A DNA stretch of 64,000 nt from Symsagittifera roscoffensis (GCF_963678635.1 NC_087065.1:47620446-47684445), one strand, 5' to 3'; positions 23,448-35,745 are shown, numbered from the stretch's first letter. The notes: generated by a model from the sequence alone, not told the origin. Translations and numbers: made by a program.

Positions 23448-24860
23448 GCTGAAACTATATTTAATTAAAAGACAGAGATCATCAATGGGAGCGCTTCAGA
23501 CATCATTCAGGCAAATAATGGTTTCAATTTTAAATGTATTTCTTGAAGATTTGACGCTATACTAGACAGCTAGAAAATATTTTCCCGTTTTGGTTATTAT
23601 TTGCTTGAATCTATTGAAAACATGGCCTGTTCAAGTGAAATTTTCTAAAATTCATATATCTAACAATTTTTTTTGCAGCTGAGTATGTTTTCACAATTGA
23701 CTTAATTCCAATTTCATTACAGCGCAAACAGAAAGAGTTTTTGAGGGTAGTAGCGTAGTAAATATTGGTATGCAAGCGGGTAATAATCAGAGTGAACACG
23801 TAGACTATTGAAAGGTACTGAGTATCACAAGCAAAAGCCTACTATTTACCTCCGCTTATCAAATAAAATCTCGACGAACACACTCTAGTGGCATTTTAAT
23901 CTTGCTGGTTCATCATTTTCAAGCGTTGGAGAATCATAAATTTAAACAAAAGACACCCAAAAACGAGAGGGTCTACCCAAACACGGCATCTATTAGAAAC
24001 TTGGATGATGTCATAATGTCCATATGTAAATAAGGTGAATAAACTCTGATCATCTCGCTTTTCTTGCAAAACTCGCATAAAACTTCTCTCTCTACTACTG
24101 GCAGTTAACCAGAATAACTGATCACAGGGATCGCATGAAGGTAACAGAAACGAGTAAGTGGTATATGTCGGGGCAGTTCAGCCAAGGGGGATGACTACCA
24201 TGTTTTAGCATAGGCTATAGAGTGTCCGGCGGTCATCACCCTATGAATTAATATAGGGATTAGATTTCCCAATGTATTAAGATACCAGATTTCAGATGGT
24301 AAGTGTCAGATGGTAAGTATGACGGCGCCCGATTTTCCCATGTATTAGGATAGTGTATAGCTCTCCCTATGTATAAGGATTAGAAAATCATTGTAGGGAT
24401 TTAAGAGCTCATTAAGATAGCGAATGGGTTTCCCAATTGATTAAAATAGGGAATGGTAAGGTTTCAGTGTGATGAGAAGAGAATGGTCAGAAAAACAGTA
24501 GTTTTTTGAATTTTGTGTGGAAATGTCGAGATTTTTCGCAAAAATCTCGGCACGCGTCATGTAATTGGTGAGTATTGCGTGTAGATTGTGTAATGAAAGT
24601 TACATGTTTTTTTTCTTCATGGTAAGTCAATGGTATGATTTGCAAAAACTTGGAACTTTTATCAGAAAAATTGAAATTTTTTCCGAAAAACTTCAAAACA
24701 CAATAAGATTTGATATAATATGACTTTTGATATAATAACTATTTTATTAGATGATCTTATTTTTTAAAACAGTACTCAATATAGCTGAAACTATGCTGAG
24801 ACCTGCTGAAACTTCAAAAAAGGTCAAGTATCACAAAAATTTTAAGTTTTGGACGACAGA
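23448..24860. other. Non-coding stretch with short degenerate repeats
   Basis: 24,240-24,460 repeats CCCAATGTATTAAGATA / CCCATGTATTAGGATA-type phrases, and TCAGATGGTAAGT occurs twice in tandem at 24,291-24,318. No gene recognised. Confidence 0.35.
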
Positions 24861-24946
24861 AAATTGCAAAAATTTCAAAGTTTTTGGAAAAAATTGCAAA
24901 AGTTTCAAATTTTTGGAAAAAATTGCAGGAATCTCAAGATTTTGGC
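24861..24946. repeat. 30-bp tandem repeat, three copies
   Basis: Unit AATTGCAAAAATTTCAAAG followed by TTTTTGGAAAA, starting at about 24,862, 24,892 and 24,921; the third copy is diverged. It produces an artificial open frame on the plus strand. Confidence 0.7.
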
Positions 24947-25230
24947 TGGTTTTTCGTTGCTTCTGATCTAATTGAAAAAAATATACATACGTGTAGAGTT
25001 TAAAATTATGCTCAAATTGTATTTTAGTTGCAATGTTTTCTTAGTAGTTTGCCCTGATAAGTTTTTAAAATTTAAGCTTGGAGTCAGGAAAAATTAAAAG
25101 AAAACCCAATTTACAAACAAATGGGAAATTTTAATAAGTGTGTAAAACGACAAAAATTGAGCTAATTTTTGAGTTCGTTGTCACTTTTTTCTTCATGTAT
25201 CACACATGTTTTCTTCTCAAAAGAGCTACA

Positions 25231-25518
25231 TTAACCTGTTGAACTTTCAATTTTTCCTTTTTTGAACTTTCTATCACAATTTGTATCAGTCTTTTGCCAA
25301 TCATGTAGGGAAATCCTTAAGGGACTGAAACGCTTCTCCGAATCTCTATAGAAGATGTCAAAATCAACCATTTCTTCAAAAACAGTTATTTGTAGTAACT
25401 GTTCCCTTGTAAACAAAGGAAAACTATTTCCGTATCCCAGATCCACATTTTCATCAAAATATTTTTCATTTAAATCATAGGAAAACCCGTAATTTTTTAT
25501 CGAAGGTGACTTAGACAT
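25231..25518 (-). CDS. Hypothetical 95-residue ORF
   Basis: An ATG-started open frame of 95 codons on the minus strand. The product is acidic in the middle, has no transmembrane segment or cysteine pattern, and contains DLGYGNSFPLF and ISLHDWQKTD. I recognise no family. Its residue use is less repeat-like than nearby ORFs, the only reason it is listed. It could be a terminal exon, a transposon remnant or chance. Confidence 0.2.
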   Translation of the reverse strand: MSKSPSIKNYGFSYDLNEKYFDENVDLGYGNSFPLFTREQLLQITVFEEMVDFDIFYRDSEKRFSPLRISLHDWQKTDTNCDRKFKKGKIESSTG

Positions 25519-25710
25519 AGCCAATTTGTTTCAAAATTCTCTAATTCTTTTAATCTCGCTCGAGTTCTCTCCATTCTGAAAGATCTATGATAATTTGCTC
25601 ACTAGCCAAGTGATTTTATTAAATTTGCAAATCGTGACAGTTTCGGTACCAATTTCAAACTGGATTCAGTAACTCGCCTGTTCTATTATGATTGCTTTCA
25701 ACTTTGAGAT

Positions 25711-25765
25711 AGATTTCTGTTTCTTGCAAAGATTTCTGTTTCTTTCAAAGATTTCTGTTATTTTC
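25711..25765. repeat. 19-bp tandem repeat, ~3 copies
   Basis: Unit AGATTTCTGTTTCTTGCAA at 25,711, 25,730 and 25,749 (the last incomplete). Confidence 0.8.
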
Positions 25766-27649
25766 ATATTGATAGAATGAACGAAACTGTAGGAGATTTT
25801 CAAATAAAATGAAATATAACATTTTCAGCTGTAGATTTTGCTGACCTTCTCTAAAAGTATTTAAACTCATTTAGAAATTTTTCAACACTTGGTTGACTTT
25901 AATTGTTTATAAAAGGTTTTGTAGAATAAGAAATTTTTTTTTGACCCGAAGCTAATTTTGAAAGGTTTTTAGAAGATGAATAATTGAAAACTATTCCTAT
26001 TAATCACAATCTTGGTTGAGTATCTTTAATTAGATTTAAAAAACTAGCAACTGAAGTAAAACCCACAAACTTTTCATCAATCTCATCACCCGAGAGTTAG
26101 TCCTGGAATTCTGATTGGCTTAATTTTTATTGCATATTTCTAGAATTTGGAAGATTCAGAAAAATTTAGATTTTAAAGTGATATGATTTCTAATAAAATG
26201 CAAGGATTTATTCTATAGATTCTAAAAATTGCAAGATTTTAGAAGTTAACGAAAAATGACGTCAATTTCCCTGGTTAGTCAAATAACGCTGAATTTAAAA
26301 AACTTTATTCCAGAATAACATTTTCATTGAGGCATTTGCCATCTTCCTAGTTAGTGTCAGGCCAAACATCGAAATGAAAATTTATTTAAAAAGTTAACGT
26401 GAAATTTTGTTTTCAATACTTTTATTTAGTTTGACGACCTACAAAACCTGAATATAATCTGTATATAAAACGTATAAAATGAGTAAACAAAAAAACTCGT
26501 TAGGAAATTATTCAAATCCATTATTTCGATTTTATCTTTTTACAAGGTGCTTTCAAAAAAATGGAAAAATTACATCTCTCTCGTTTCAAAAAAATTTGAG
26601 TAATTGAAATGATTGTTTGGAATAGGCACCAAAAAAGTCGAATTCTGATGAAATAATACAATGAAGTATTTTTTGAACGCATGAATGAATTATTGCTGCA
26701 CTTAGTGCTGAACAACTACTATAATACTGATATAGAACAACCGAATAAATTGAATTAATACAAAATGCTTAATCTCAGTTTTACCCAATTCAGTTATGTT
26801 TGCCAAAAAAATGACGAGAACAAAGTTGCTTGGATTTTTACCAGTTTTATTATGATACAATTTTTCGTTTTAAAAAAAAATTGAATAAAATTACATCCTT
26901 AAAACAAGTCAAATCAAATGATTGTAAATTAAGGATGTAAAGATGGTTAACAGATGTAAAAGTAGTAACATGTGACCATATTTGTTTCGTTATTTTTTAA
27001 TCTTTTGAATTGACTTTTTTTAGGGTGTAATTTTGGCTCAAAATTTTGCATAAAAAATTTCATTGAAAAACAAATTTTTGAATAATCATTTTTCGGCCAC
27101 ATATAACCGAATTTTAAAAAAACCAGTATCAAAAAACTGTTTTAGTTCGTTTTATTCGGTTGTTTCATTTCAGTAGTAATAGTAGCTAGTTCAGCACAAA
27201 ACACAGTAAAAAATAAAAAAAATTGTGAAATCATGCGTGAGCCAAAATGAAACCACCTCAAGGAATTATATCGTCAAATTTTGGCAAAAACCCAATTTTT
27301 TATGAAATGAGAGAGGAGTTACATAAAACAAGCTTTAAATACATCCTGTAGAACCGATTGAAATTGATTTTGAAGCTACATTTTGGCATCGAACTAAATC
27401 AATTTTAAATCGATTTGAATCGATTTTTCTTATTTCATTGCTACATTATCTGTATAAAATGGATAGCAAACCATTTCTTGTCAGTATGGGTAGACAAAAC
27501 GTGATGAGAGACCTCATAAAACTAATTCATCTAGGGTTTTAATTCTAGCTGTTTTTGAACGTTTTTCAACTTTTATTATCGCTCGTTTCAGAGTTTTCTT
27601 CTTAACTCAATTGCCCTCTCTAAAAAAAGTAACAGGAATCGAGAAAAAA
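25766..27649. other. Non-coding AT-rich stretch
   Basis: No gene, RNA or repeat boundary was recognised; ORFs of 60-64 codons here have no family signature. Confidence 0.4.
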
Positions 27650-28288
27650 AGTAAAATTTTGGTTTCGAGAAAAAATTTCAATCAGTTTGTCTATGTACCG
27701 ACTGTAAAATTTTTCAGTTCAATGGAACTGTCCAAAAATTTTGGGTATTGGGAAAAATTACCGGGGGCTGGCTTGCGGAAAAATTTTGAACTTATTTGAC
27801 ATCGTACATAAATTTATAGCACAATATGATAGTTTTAAACTAGTCGAGTCCTGCAGTTTTTGGAGATTGGGCGGTCACCGGTTTCGGGTTGTCAAAGTGT
27901 CCGATGACGGCTACCATATTCAGGGAAAAAAGGGCACCCAGCATAAAATGAACACTCCCAACACCACCAGAAGAGTTTTCACTGGCTTGCTGTCTGTGAA
28001 TTTCTTTCTGATGCTGATTGCACCTTGCACTCCTGCCGTCTGCAGTGATGGCGCCACCCGCTGAGACTGGAAGACAGGCTTGCAGCTCTTTGATAGCTTT
28101 GATGTGTTTGTTGGCCTCTCTGAATATGTGTGAGTAGGAGAAGTGTAAGACAGCTAGGGGTATACCCCGAAGATAGCCCCAGTGGCAAAAAGGGAGGAGA
28201 GGAGATCAGACTGGCAGTTGAGGGCACATGCCGAATTCGAACTAGACACAAGCAACACATCAACAGTACTCACCCCTTGTTTTGCTTG
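27650..28288. repeat. Left copy of a ~640-bp segment flanking the BEL/Pao element
   Basis: Direct repeat of 38,100-38,735 (offset about 10,450), with high identity: the CAGTTTGTCTATGTACCGAC, AATTACCGGGGGCT and GGGCGGTCACC blocks match at the same spacing. Similarity ends after CACCCCTTGTTTTGCTTG on both sides. It carries a GPCR exon fragment on the minus strand. Confidence 0.8.
27921..28273 (-). pseudogene. Rhodopsin-like GPCR exon fragment (TM5-TM6), frameshifted copy
   Basis: Minus-strand homologue of the fragment at 38,370-38,720. Relative to that copy it has one extra base in TTTCTTTCTG (~28,003-28,012) and two extra bases in GGGGTATACCCC (~28,158), so the TM5/loop frame is broken. A non-functional remnant, inferred from comparing the two copies. 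Confidence 0.65.
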
Positions 28289-28434
28289 TACCATATGCAA
28301 TCTTTCCCCTAGATAATGACGCCTACTCAGAACTTAGAACTTGATTTGATATTTATGAGGGCTATTTTATTTTTTTTGTTCCTCTCTGTCATTTTCAGGG
28401 CGTTGTTCTGTGATTGCCACAAATAAGTTTTACT

Positions 28435-28452
28435 ATCCCTCTGTGGTCGCCA
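28435..28452 (-). other. Primer-binding-site-like sequence after BEL LTR
   Basis: Three bases after the LTR end (ACA) the minus strand reads TGGCGACCACAGAGGGAT. A TGG-started site at 0-5 bases from a 5' LTR is the expected position of a tRNA primer site, and TGGCGACC is a common start in such elements. A short open frame starting ATG follows near 28,394, like the beginning of a gag, so this LTR seems also to have served a second, now truncated unit. Confidence 0.5.
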
Positions 28453-28455
28453 AAA

Positions 28456-28725
28456 TGTGCTCGCTAAATCTCCGTAGGATGAATTTAAAACCGAAAAATC
28501 AATATTGAATTCGTATTCTCGGCAATACAAAATTTATCGGCTATATTGATCATTTTAATTCAAATTTTACTGTTAAAGAAGTTCGTAATTTTAACAGTAC
28601 CGCTTGTTTCCATACAAATCGGCGCAAGCTAGCCACAAGAACCGGTCGGTAATGACCTTGAGACAAATTGCTCTTTCTGGTGGTCAGCCTTAATCAAGGC
28701 TGAACTGAATTAGAATTAAATAACA
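28456..28725 (-). repeat. BEL/Pao long terminal repeat (270 bp)
   Basis: On the minus strand the segment starts TGTTATTTAATTC and ends GCGAGCACA, the TGT...ACA form expected of an LTR. It lies ~85 bp beyond the end of the integrase frame (28,811). A purine-rich AAAAAGGGGGTTAT run precedes it at ~28,738-28,751, as a possible polypurine tract, though ~12 bases away. No second copy is visible in the window, so the call rests on ends, position and flanking sites. Confidence 0.6.
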
Positions 28726-28810
28726 GTGAAAATAGGATATAACCCCCTTTTTAGTATATTGATACATAGGCAAGTAGGGGACTGGAACCTACGTCAACTG
28801 TTATGTTACG

Positions 28811-31800
28811 TTACTTTGTCTCCCCAGGTAAAAGCGAAAAAAAGCTTCTGGTATGTTGTCGAAGCAAAAAGTGGTTTGGGGTTAACGCTTCTATTTCGCG
28901 TGAATCAGTACTAACGGGACTCGAATTCAAAGCCTGCTCAACTAAGCAGAGTGTTGTTCCTAACACCTCTTCGGTGATTCGCCTACTGCCTAGTATATCG
29001 TAAAGCACGCGCATCACGCTTCGGACGAGATGCTCCCAGGAGCCGCCATGATGGGGTGCGCCTGGCGGGTTAAATCTCCAAGCAACACTTTTGTGTGCAA
29101 AAATGGTCGGAGCCATGCCATTTCAGCTCTTGATGCAGGCAAGTAGTTCCTTTTCCGCACCAACGAAGTTCGTACCGTTATCCGACCAGATTGTGCTTGG
29201 TGTACCACGACGCGCAATGAACCGTTCAATGCCCATGACACAAGAACTGCAGAGGTGGTACACTTTCAAGGTGTTCAGCCCTGGTGGTGAGGCAAGTAAA
29301 AAGAAATCCCCATCTTTTTTAAGTGCCTCTACGAACCGGAACGTAAAGCGGTCCAAAGTAATCCACACGCGTATGATTAAAGTGTGGTTGCTTATATCCG
29401 AGACGTTCGACAGTTAAATCTGACATAATTGGATGGATGGTACTTGCTTGGCGTTTACGGCATGTTACACATTGATTTTCGATAGACCGAAGTAGTCGAC
29501 GCAACCCAAGTATTGCATATTTCATATTTAAAACGGAGCGCATGTAATCTAAGACTTGATGAAAATGCTTGTGGTGGAAGCTGCGGGCCAACAAAGGAAC
29601 TAGGGTATGTCGGGCGTCGAGTAATATTGGGTGCATAGTATCAAACTCGGTATTCACTAAGCGCAGAATCCGTCCCGTGGAACGAATGATACCAGCGGGA
29701 CCGATAAATGGCAAGTAAGTGGCAATTTTACTTCTATTCTTAATAGGTTTGCCAGCGGTGAGTGTTTTTAACTCAACGGGGAAGGATTCCATCTGAGCAA
29801 GATGAATCAGTTTGCTTTCTGCAATATCAAGTTCAGTAGGGTTGGTGATTCGTAAGTCCTTACCACAAAAATGCTTATGGGAAGGCAGCATCCTCAACAT
29901 AAAAGCGACTACTCGTTTATATCTCGTAAAGGAACTGAACCTTTCCCAATTGAACCCGTGTTCGGGATGTTTGATGAATGTGACATCGGTGACGAAGGAA
30001 GATGATTTCTCCAAGCAATTATCGACATCACAAGAAGGACCCTTCAAACGAATTTTATTGATTACACGTTCGTCGTGCATAAACGGCCAATCAGTAGTCC
30101 TGAGAATGCTCGGACCAATAACCCAGCTGCTATCCTTGAGGGCTTCCGAAGAAATCCCCCGCGTACCGGTATCAGCTGGATTATCGCCGCTCAGAACATG
30201 GTGCCACTCGTCAATAGTGGTCAATTCAAGGATTTCGCCGACACGGTTAGCGACGAATACAGGTAATTTTTCAGTGTAGTTTAGCCACTGCAAAACTGTT
30301 GTACTATCTGTCCACCTGTAAACATGGTTAATGCTGACAGTAAGGGCGGTCAGTATATCATCTTTCAGTCGTGTGGCAAGCAGAGCAGCTTGAATCACTA
30401 GCTTCGGTATAGATAGCGCTTTCATGGGCGCAACGCGAGCTTGACCAAAAATTAAAGATATTTGAGTTTTGTGCGAACTCGAGAGTCGCGCACGCAAAAA
30501 TCCAACCGCATAAAAAACGTCCTGCGAGCTATCACCGAACATGTGGAGCTCAATTTGATCCACAGGCTCTGTGAAATAACAACGGGGAATAGTCACTTGC
30601 CCTAAGAGAGGGAGACCGGAGTGCCACTCGAGAAACTTATCTCTTATGTCTTCCAGCAATTCGTCGTCCCAACATTGGCTACTGATTTTCCAAATATTTT
30701 TAAGAAAAAGACGGGCCCTAGCGGTGTATGGAGCTACTAACTCAACAGGGTCAAACACAAAAGAGACAAAACTCAAGACGGTTCGTTGAGTTATTGCCTT
30801 ATCGAGAGGATGATCCACGCCTCTGCTAACAACCAGTATGTTTTTCACATGGTCCCACTTAAGCCCTAAGACGTGTGATGATTGTTCGGCACAGTTACAT
30901 ATTTCCTTGATGGCTGAAGACGAGGTTTCGCAATCCTCGGGGTTCATTGCTGAAGTGATTTTATCAGCATTACCGCCAAATTTAGTCATAATAAATCCTC
31001 CCAACTTTAGTAAGGGAACCAAATTGCGACTAATTTTAATTGCATGGGTAACGTTCTCGAACGAATGCAAGTAATCGCCCATGTAAAATTTTTCAATTAC
31101 GACTGAGGCGGCCTCAAAGTATGTGGACATATTATCAGTTGCTGTTTTTCGCGCGCCGAATATATGGCGAGTGTACTGATGAAATACCACATCGGATGTA
31201 ATATCCTTCCAACCACAAAAAACGGAGTGAAATTTGATCGCGGGCGAGGACTCCTACCTGGAGAAACATACCCTCTATATCCGCGGAGAAGGCGTATTTG
31301 TGTTGACGGAATCGCAAAAATTTTTTTTGGAGAAGGTCCGGACCCACCAATAAGGACTTATTTAAGGATGTGCCGTGAAACTTAGAAGCTCCATTAAGGA
31401 CTCGGCGCACCTTAACCGGCTTATTCGGATTTACGACGGGATGGTGCGGAAGATACCACTCGCGATCGGAACGCTACGTGGATCATGCGGTTCGACGGCA
31501 AAGTCTTAGCCTTTCCTGATGTCCTCTCTAATTGTGTCTGCGTATCTTTCGCGCAGTTCAGGGTCTTTACTTAACCTTCTCTCCAATGTTTTAAATGGGG
31601 CGAGAGACGAGTAATAGTTGTTTGGTAGACTGACATTACTATCAATCCAAAGCATAGGCACAATGTATCTTTCGCCATTGTCAATGGTTTCAGAATTTAG
31701 GATGGATAAAGCATGTTTATCCTTGGCCGAACGGGCTTCGACTTGTTTGAAAGCACCATAGGATTCCAACTCGTACCAGGACTTTATCCGGTCGGTCAGA

Positions 31801-31892
31801 GAAGAATCTTCAACAAAACACGAAGAAGTAGAATTGACGGACGCGGCAACGGACCATTTATGACTCAACCTATCGGTAGGCGAACGGAACAC
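28811..31892 (-). pseudogene. BEL/Pao pol remnant: RT, RNase H, integrase
   Basis: Read on the minus strand in several frames. 31,892-31,506: pol linker with the DNGERYIVPMLW and LERRLSKDPELRERYA blocks. 31,480-31,135: RT start, including RRVLNGASKFHG and SADIEGMFLQV (first catalytic Asp). A frameshift and small deletion follow, then 31,190-29,319: HQYTRHIFGA, FYMGDYLHSF (the usual YxDD Asp changed to Gly at 31,077-31,079), an RNase H region with MFGDSSQD, SIPKLVIQAA (the usual catalytic Glu position is not Glu), RWTDSTTVLQW and NPADTGTRG, and integrase with a His/Cys zinc region ending CVTCRKR and the first core Asp in RVDYFGP. A frameshift near 29,340 leads to 29,368-29,123 with WSDNGTNF (second Asp). 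An in-frame stop at 29,123-29,125 precedes 29,116-28,811 with GGSWEHLV (third acidic residue). Enzymatically dead as a unit. Confidence 0.85.
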
Positions 31893-32058
31893 GGTGAGTT
31901 TTTATCATCGCCCAAGATGAACTCAATGGGTCTAACGGCGTGTTAGTATTCGTGTCCTATAATAATTTCGACTTCCTCATAAGTATATTGAGTGGGCTCA
32001 ATAGGTGCTAATTGTGGATATTTATTCTGCAAATCAGCAATATTGATTAATTGGGAAC

Positions 32059-33320
32059 CTATGCACACAGAGAAAATACGAAATCACTATTATTCGTCTC
32101 GGAGGAAGCTGTAGACTTGACCCTCTGAGTCTCAACGACGGTGGTTGAATTGAAACCACTAGTTGACAAGTTAAAGGGCTCCCCTGTTAAGCCGAGATGG
32201 TTAACGAGTGACGAAGACACCAAAGAGTGAGTCGATACACTATCACAAAGAACCAACGTCAGGTCACTGGTTACATCCGAGGATACACCAAATGTTGCGA
32301 TTGGCAACAACCCTTTAGACGATTCAATGTCATGTACATCACTAACATCGGCAAGGTTGGAAGTTTTTGTATTCTCCTTGGATTTGTTTGTTCCAGCCTT
32401 ATTTGAGAAGTTTGAATTTTCCTTCCGAGGAAATATTTTTTTGGCTCCATGGAGCAAGACATTATTTGTGCTATCGCACTCTGGCTTCGGGCAATTTTTA
32501 GCTCTAGAACATTTCCGGAAACTATGATTGCCATTGAGGCAAGTGAAGGAAAATTTTTGTTCAGCTCCGTATTTTGCTCGCTGAGTAGCATTCTTTTCCT
32601 TAAAAAGAGCAAAGTTCCACAATGCATGACTACCCTTACACAAAACGCACGGCGTAAGCTTAGACTTATCCTGAGCCTTACTAGTTACCTGGCTATTGGC
32701 TGCAAAAACTTTGCTTGTTTTTGGTTTAACTGGTTCCTCGTTATTTGCCTTGGAGTTGAGTACACGTAATCTTGCATGCCCCTCGGCTTTTTCTTTCAAC
32801 CAGTTATTAAACTCTAAGAGTGTTGGGCGCTGCCAATTATGCCTTACAATATGCGTTGACCAAGCTTCCTTGAAGATAGGCGGAAGTTTACTAACAGCTT
32901 GGTTCAACAGGTTAACACTCTTTAGATCATCGTTGAATGACAATGATTTGAAAACTGCTACGAGGCCAGATATGGCAGAGGAGAAACTAATGACATTTTC
33001 CGAATTGTGCGTCTTAAGTGGAGGAAAATTATTCAGCTTATCAAGATGCGCACCAACAATAGTGTATGGTTGCCCAAACTTCCGTTGCGAGGTGGCCAGT
33101 GCATCCTTGTACATAACGACACTATAACTAAATTCCGCAATTGCATTTTTTGCTTTGCTATGACAAGAGTTTTTAAGTATGTCAGTTTCGTATCATCGGT
33201 GAGAACAGCGGAATCAACGGTGGACTTAAACTGACCAAACCATTCGTGCCAGTTTAACGGGTTGCCGTCAAACTGGGCTAACTACCCTTCAGGAAGATGA
33301 TCTTTGCGGCTATGCATCAA
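32059..33320 (-). pseudogene. BEL/Pao gag C-terminal part with zinc knuckles and protease-like domain
   Basis: The main open frame is 33,114-32,059. Upstream, 33,320-33,115 continues the same domain in broken frames (GNPLNWHEWFGQFKSTVDSA), so the start is artificial. Order: DUF1759-like gag block (FGQPYTIVGAHLDKLNNFPP), basic linker, first zinc knuckle (CVLCKGSHALW, whose last Cys is replaced), second knuckle (TCLNGNHSFRKC followed by CPKPEC), then a retropepsin-like region with the LVLCDSVSTHSLV motif, where BEL proteases carry D-S/T-G/A-x. The frame ends in a stop at 32,059 before the RT linker. Confidence 0.8.
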
Positions 33321-33690
33321 TAATTCCGCCAATTCACGAGCGGAGAGAGGTCAATCCGATGAACAACCTTAGTCCGGATAAGCGGAAGACGGTGCGTAGT
33401 CTTCGTTGACTGGCTGATAACCAGTGTTAATATAATTGACAAAATGCGGAACATGTTGCGTGTGAACGGGCGGAGAATTAAAATACATAGTCCCACCACT
33501 AGTATACGGGGCGGCGTTGTTACACGGTGGATACAACAGTTACCACATTAGAAAAAACGTTTCCAGCATTACAACACTGGGCAGGCGTGACGATTGGAGT
33601 TGTAGCTGCCAGACGCCATAAGTTTGCATCACTTAAGTAGTAATCGATGATATTAGGTGACACAGTATGCGGTACAAAGGGAGTATTTTG

Positions 33691-35012
33691 TTAAGCCTGA
33701 ACTGGCGCTGCCTGGCAATTAGGTGCCGAAAAGAAAACCGGCGTTGGGTTTACTCCAGAAGATGAAAAGCCACCACCAGCAAATGCAGGTGACAAAGAAA
33801 CAAAACCAGATACGGGTTGTGCCGGTAACATTGGGACAGGTAATGATTCCGGTTGCCCTATGGCAAAACTACTATTAGTTATGTTTGAACTCATGGTCTG
33901 TAAAGCAACAGCAGACGGTGGTAGTAACACGTGTGCACTAGAATGCATATTGTTAACTGGGAATGAAACAGATGGAACAGAAGCTTGCAATGGCAAAAGG
34001 CTTGCGCCGCCGAATTGAGGCCTATTCCGATGTCCATAAATATAGGTTCCAGGGTCACTCAATGCTGTGTGCTCATGGTTTTGACCATTACTGGTGGAAT
34101 TGCATGAGCGAGGTTGGCGGAAGTCGTCTGTTCTAACGAAATTGGCACAGGAGTGAAGGCCAGCAAACCTGGCGCACTAGCAACGTCAGGAGGTGCTTGT
34201 GAACTAACAGAGTCTACCCAATCATTAGTCCGATCGGTTGCTACTTTTGAAATAGGTTGACTTACTCCTGTCGAATTACTTTCCGCTACCTTCTCGCTAA
34301 CCTCAGATGAACTGTCCTCAAGTTCAAACGCTTTCATTTCCATTTCAATTAGTTGCTTTTTATGACTTTCAGCCGATTGCTCTAGCTCCAGCTGACTTTG
34401 TTCGAACTTAAGACGGTTCTCTTGCTCTTTAAGCCTTATAGATACTTGATACTGCCTTTCCAGCTCCTCGTGGCGTCGTTTTACTAAAGCTAGCTCATGC
34501 CGTTTCTCACTTGATGACAGTCGACGTATGACGAGTGGAAGCAGATTTATCAGACTTATGTGAGTCAAGCTTTCTACTATCCTTAGTCTTATTAGAGACC
34601 TTAGACCTGTTTTCAGATACTCGTGCTTCTGAATCTCTTGTTTTGTGCGAGCGTGAGGATGTCTCAGACCTAGTTTGTTGTAAAGATTCCTTGCACCCTG
34701 TAATGCCGGCTGCTGAAAATGACGAAGGTTCAAGGCTCATCTTGTAACTCTGATCTTCATGCATTACTTTATTGTTCATTTCGGTTACTTTCTTAAGCCA
34801 AAGGTCTTGCTGAGTAATATTTTTTTCAGGGTTTTCCGTTTTTCCTGCTAATATAATTGATTGCTCATTGACGTCAACAGCATTTTCCAACGCAATTTTA
34901 CATTTGTGAATAGCATTATCAATTTTTGCGGTCCGACTATTGTTCTCAATGTACTCAATTAATAATGAGTGACCTTTAAGCAGCTCATTTTCTAAATTTA
35001 GACGGGTTGAAA
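33691..35012 (-). pseudogene. BEL/Pao gag N-terminal region, proximal copy
   Basis: Minus strand, three overlapping frames. 35,012-34,507: LNLENELLKGHS and LIEYIENN, then a Ser/Lys/Arg-rich stretch. 34,530-34,059: a strong coiled coil (HELALVKRRHEELERQYQ through LELEQSAES) and an acidic/Ser tail, entered by a frameshift at ~34,510-34,530. 34,062-33,691: a Pro/Ser/Gly-rich low-complexity region. A coiled-coil N-terminus before the DUF1759 block is typical of BEL gag. No ATG starts the first frame; a TAA precedes it at ~35,015. Confidence 0.7.
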
Positions 35013-35722
35013 ATAACTTGAAATCTTACTTTGGAATTTTTCATCCATTTTTCTCACAAATTGACAGTATTCTACGGATGCTCACTCATAGAAAACAATC
35101 AAAAAAATGAGAAACTGTTTTGATACATAGTTAAATTTGCATTAATATATCAACATTAGTTTACAAGATGGGGAAACTTGACGTCTCAAAGCTTCTGCCC
35201 GAAGCCTATTTTTTATAGCTTTTCGAGCTTTAAGTGGCAAGCGGTTCCGCTTCCTACGCGTCTTAAGGATGTTAAGACTAGCGATATAACGCCTTAGAAG
35301 GAGGAGAGTCTTAACTCAAGGGAAGAAGGCTGATGAAGCTCTTTGTACTTCTCAATTAGTACCTGTTCCTTAGCCTTACGCTTAGAGATAAAGTCTTTGA
35401 CGACGTTCAGAACGAGACTACCTGTTGAACCTGAACTTTCCTCTATATCCTCGGTTCCGTTCCGTCTACAGTATACGATCGCACAAAAGTTTGTCCTATA
35501 CCTTGATAACAAATTGACAAGTTGCTCACTACTCAGCATGCGGTTATTGTTGCTGCGGTGCCTTCTTATCGAGTTATTAATGGCGTCGTGCCAAACTACA
35601 ATGTCGTTACGGTGAGACAAGTAGTGATGAAGGTAGTACTTTATTGTTTTCTGAGAGTCCCTAGCGTTAAAATTCAAACTTAAACCTGGCTTTGTAAAGA
35701 AAGTATCTTTGACGCGCTTCTG
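33976..35722. repeat. 1.75-kb tandem duplication, left copy
   Basis: Direct repeat of 35,746-37,492 at a constant offset of 1770 bp. Only isolated base differences were seen (for example CATGGTTTTG versus CAAGGTTTTG, GAAGTCGTC versus GAAGTTGTC, AAGCCTTATA versus AAGTCTTATA). The copies are separated by a 23-base linker (35,723-35,745). Confidence 0.9.
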
Positions 35723-35734
35723 TACCTGTTCCAA
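35294..35734 (-). pseudogene. N-truncated copy of the possible SGNH-like accessory ORF
   Basis: Identical over its length to the C-terminal part of the ORF at 37,064-37,555 but cut at the duplication junction. The first ~20 residues, including the GASSLDHAL segment, are replaced by junction sequence, and no ATG starts it. Confidence 0.6.
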
Positions 35735-35745
35735 CGCAATTTTCC
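35723..35745. other. 23-base linker between the duplicated copies
   Basis: The linker contains TTCCAACGCAATTTT, identical to a stretch of the gag region at ~34,888-34,902 (and at the same place in the right copy). It looks like a junction made by template switching or strand exchange within the element rather than by simple unequal crossing over; this is inference. Confidence 0.6.

Noticed and set aside
29812-30279. 155-codon plus-strand ORF
   Set aside because: Shadow of the BEL pol frame on the opposite strand.
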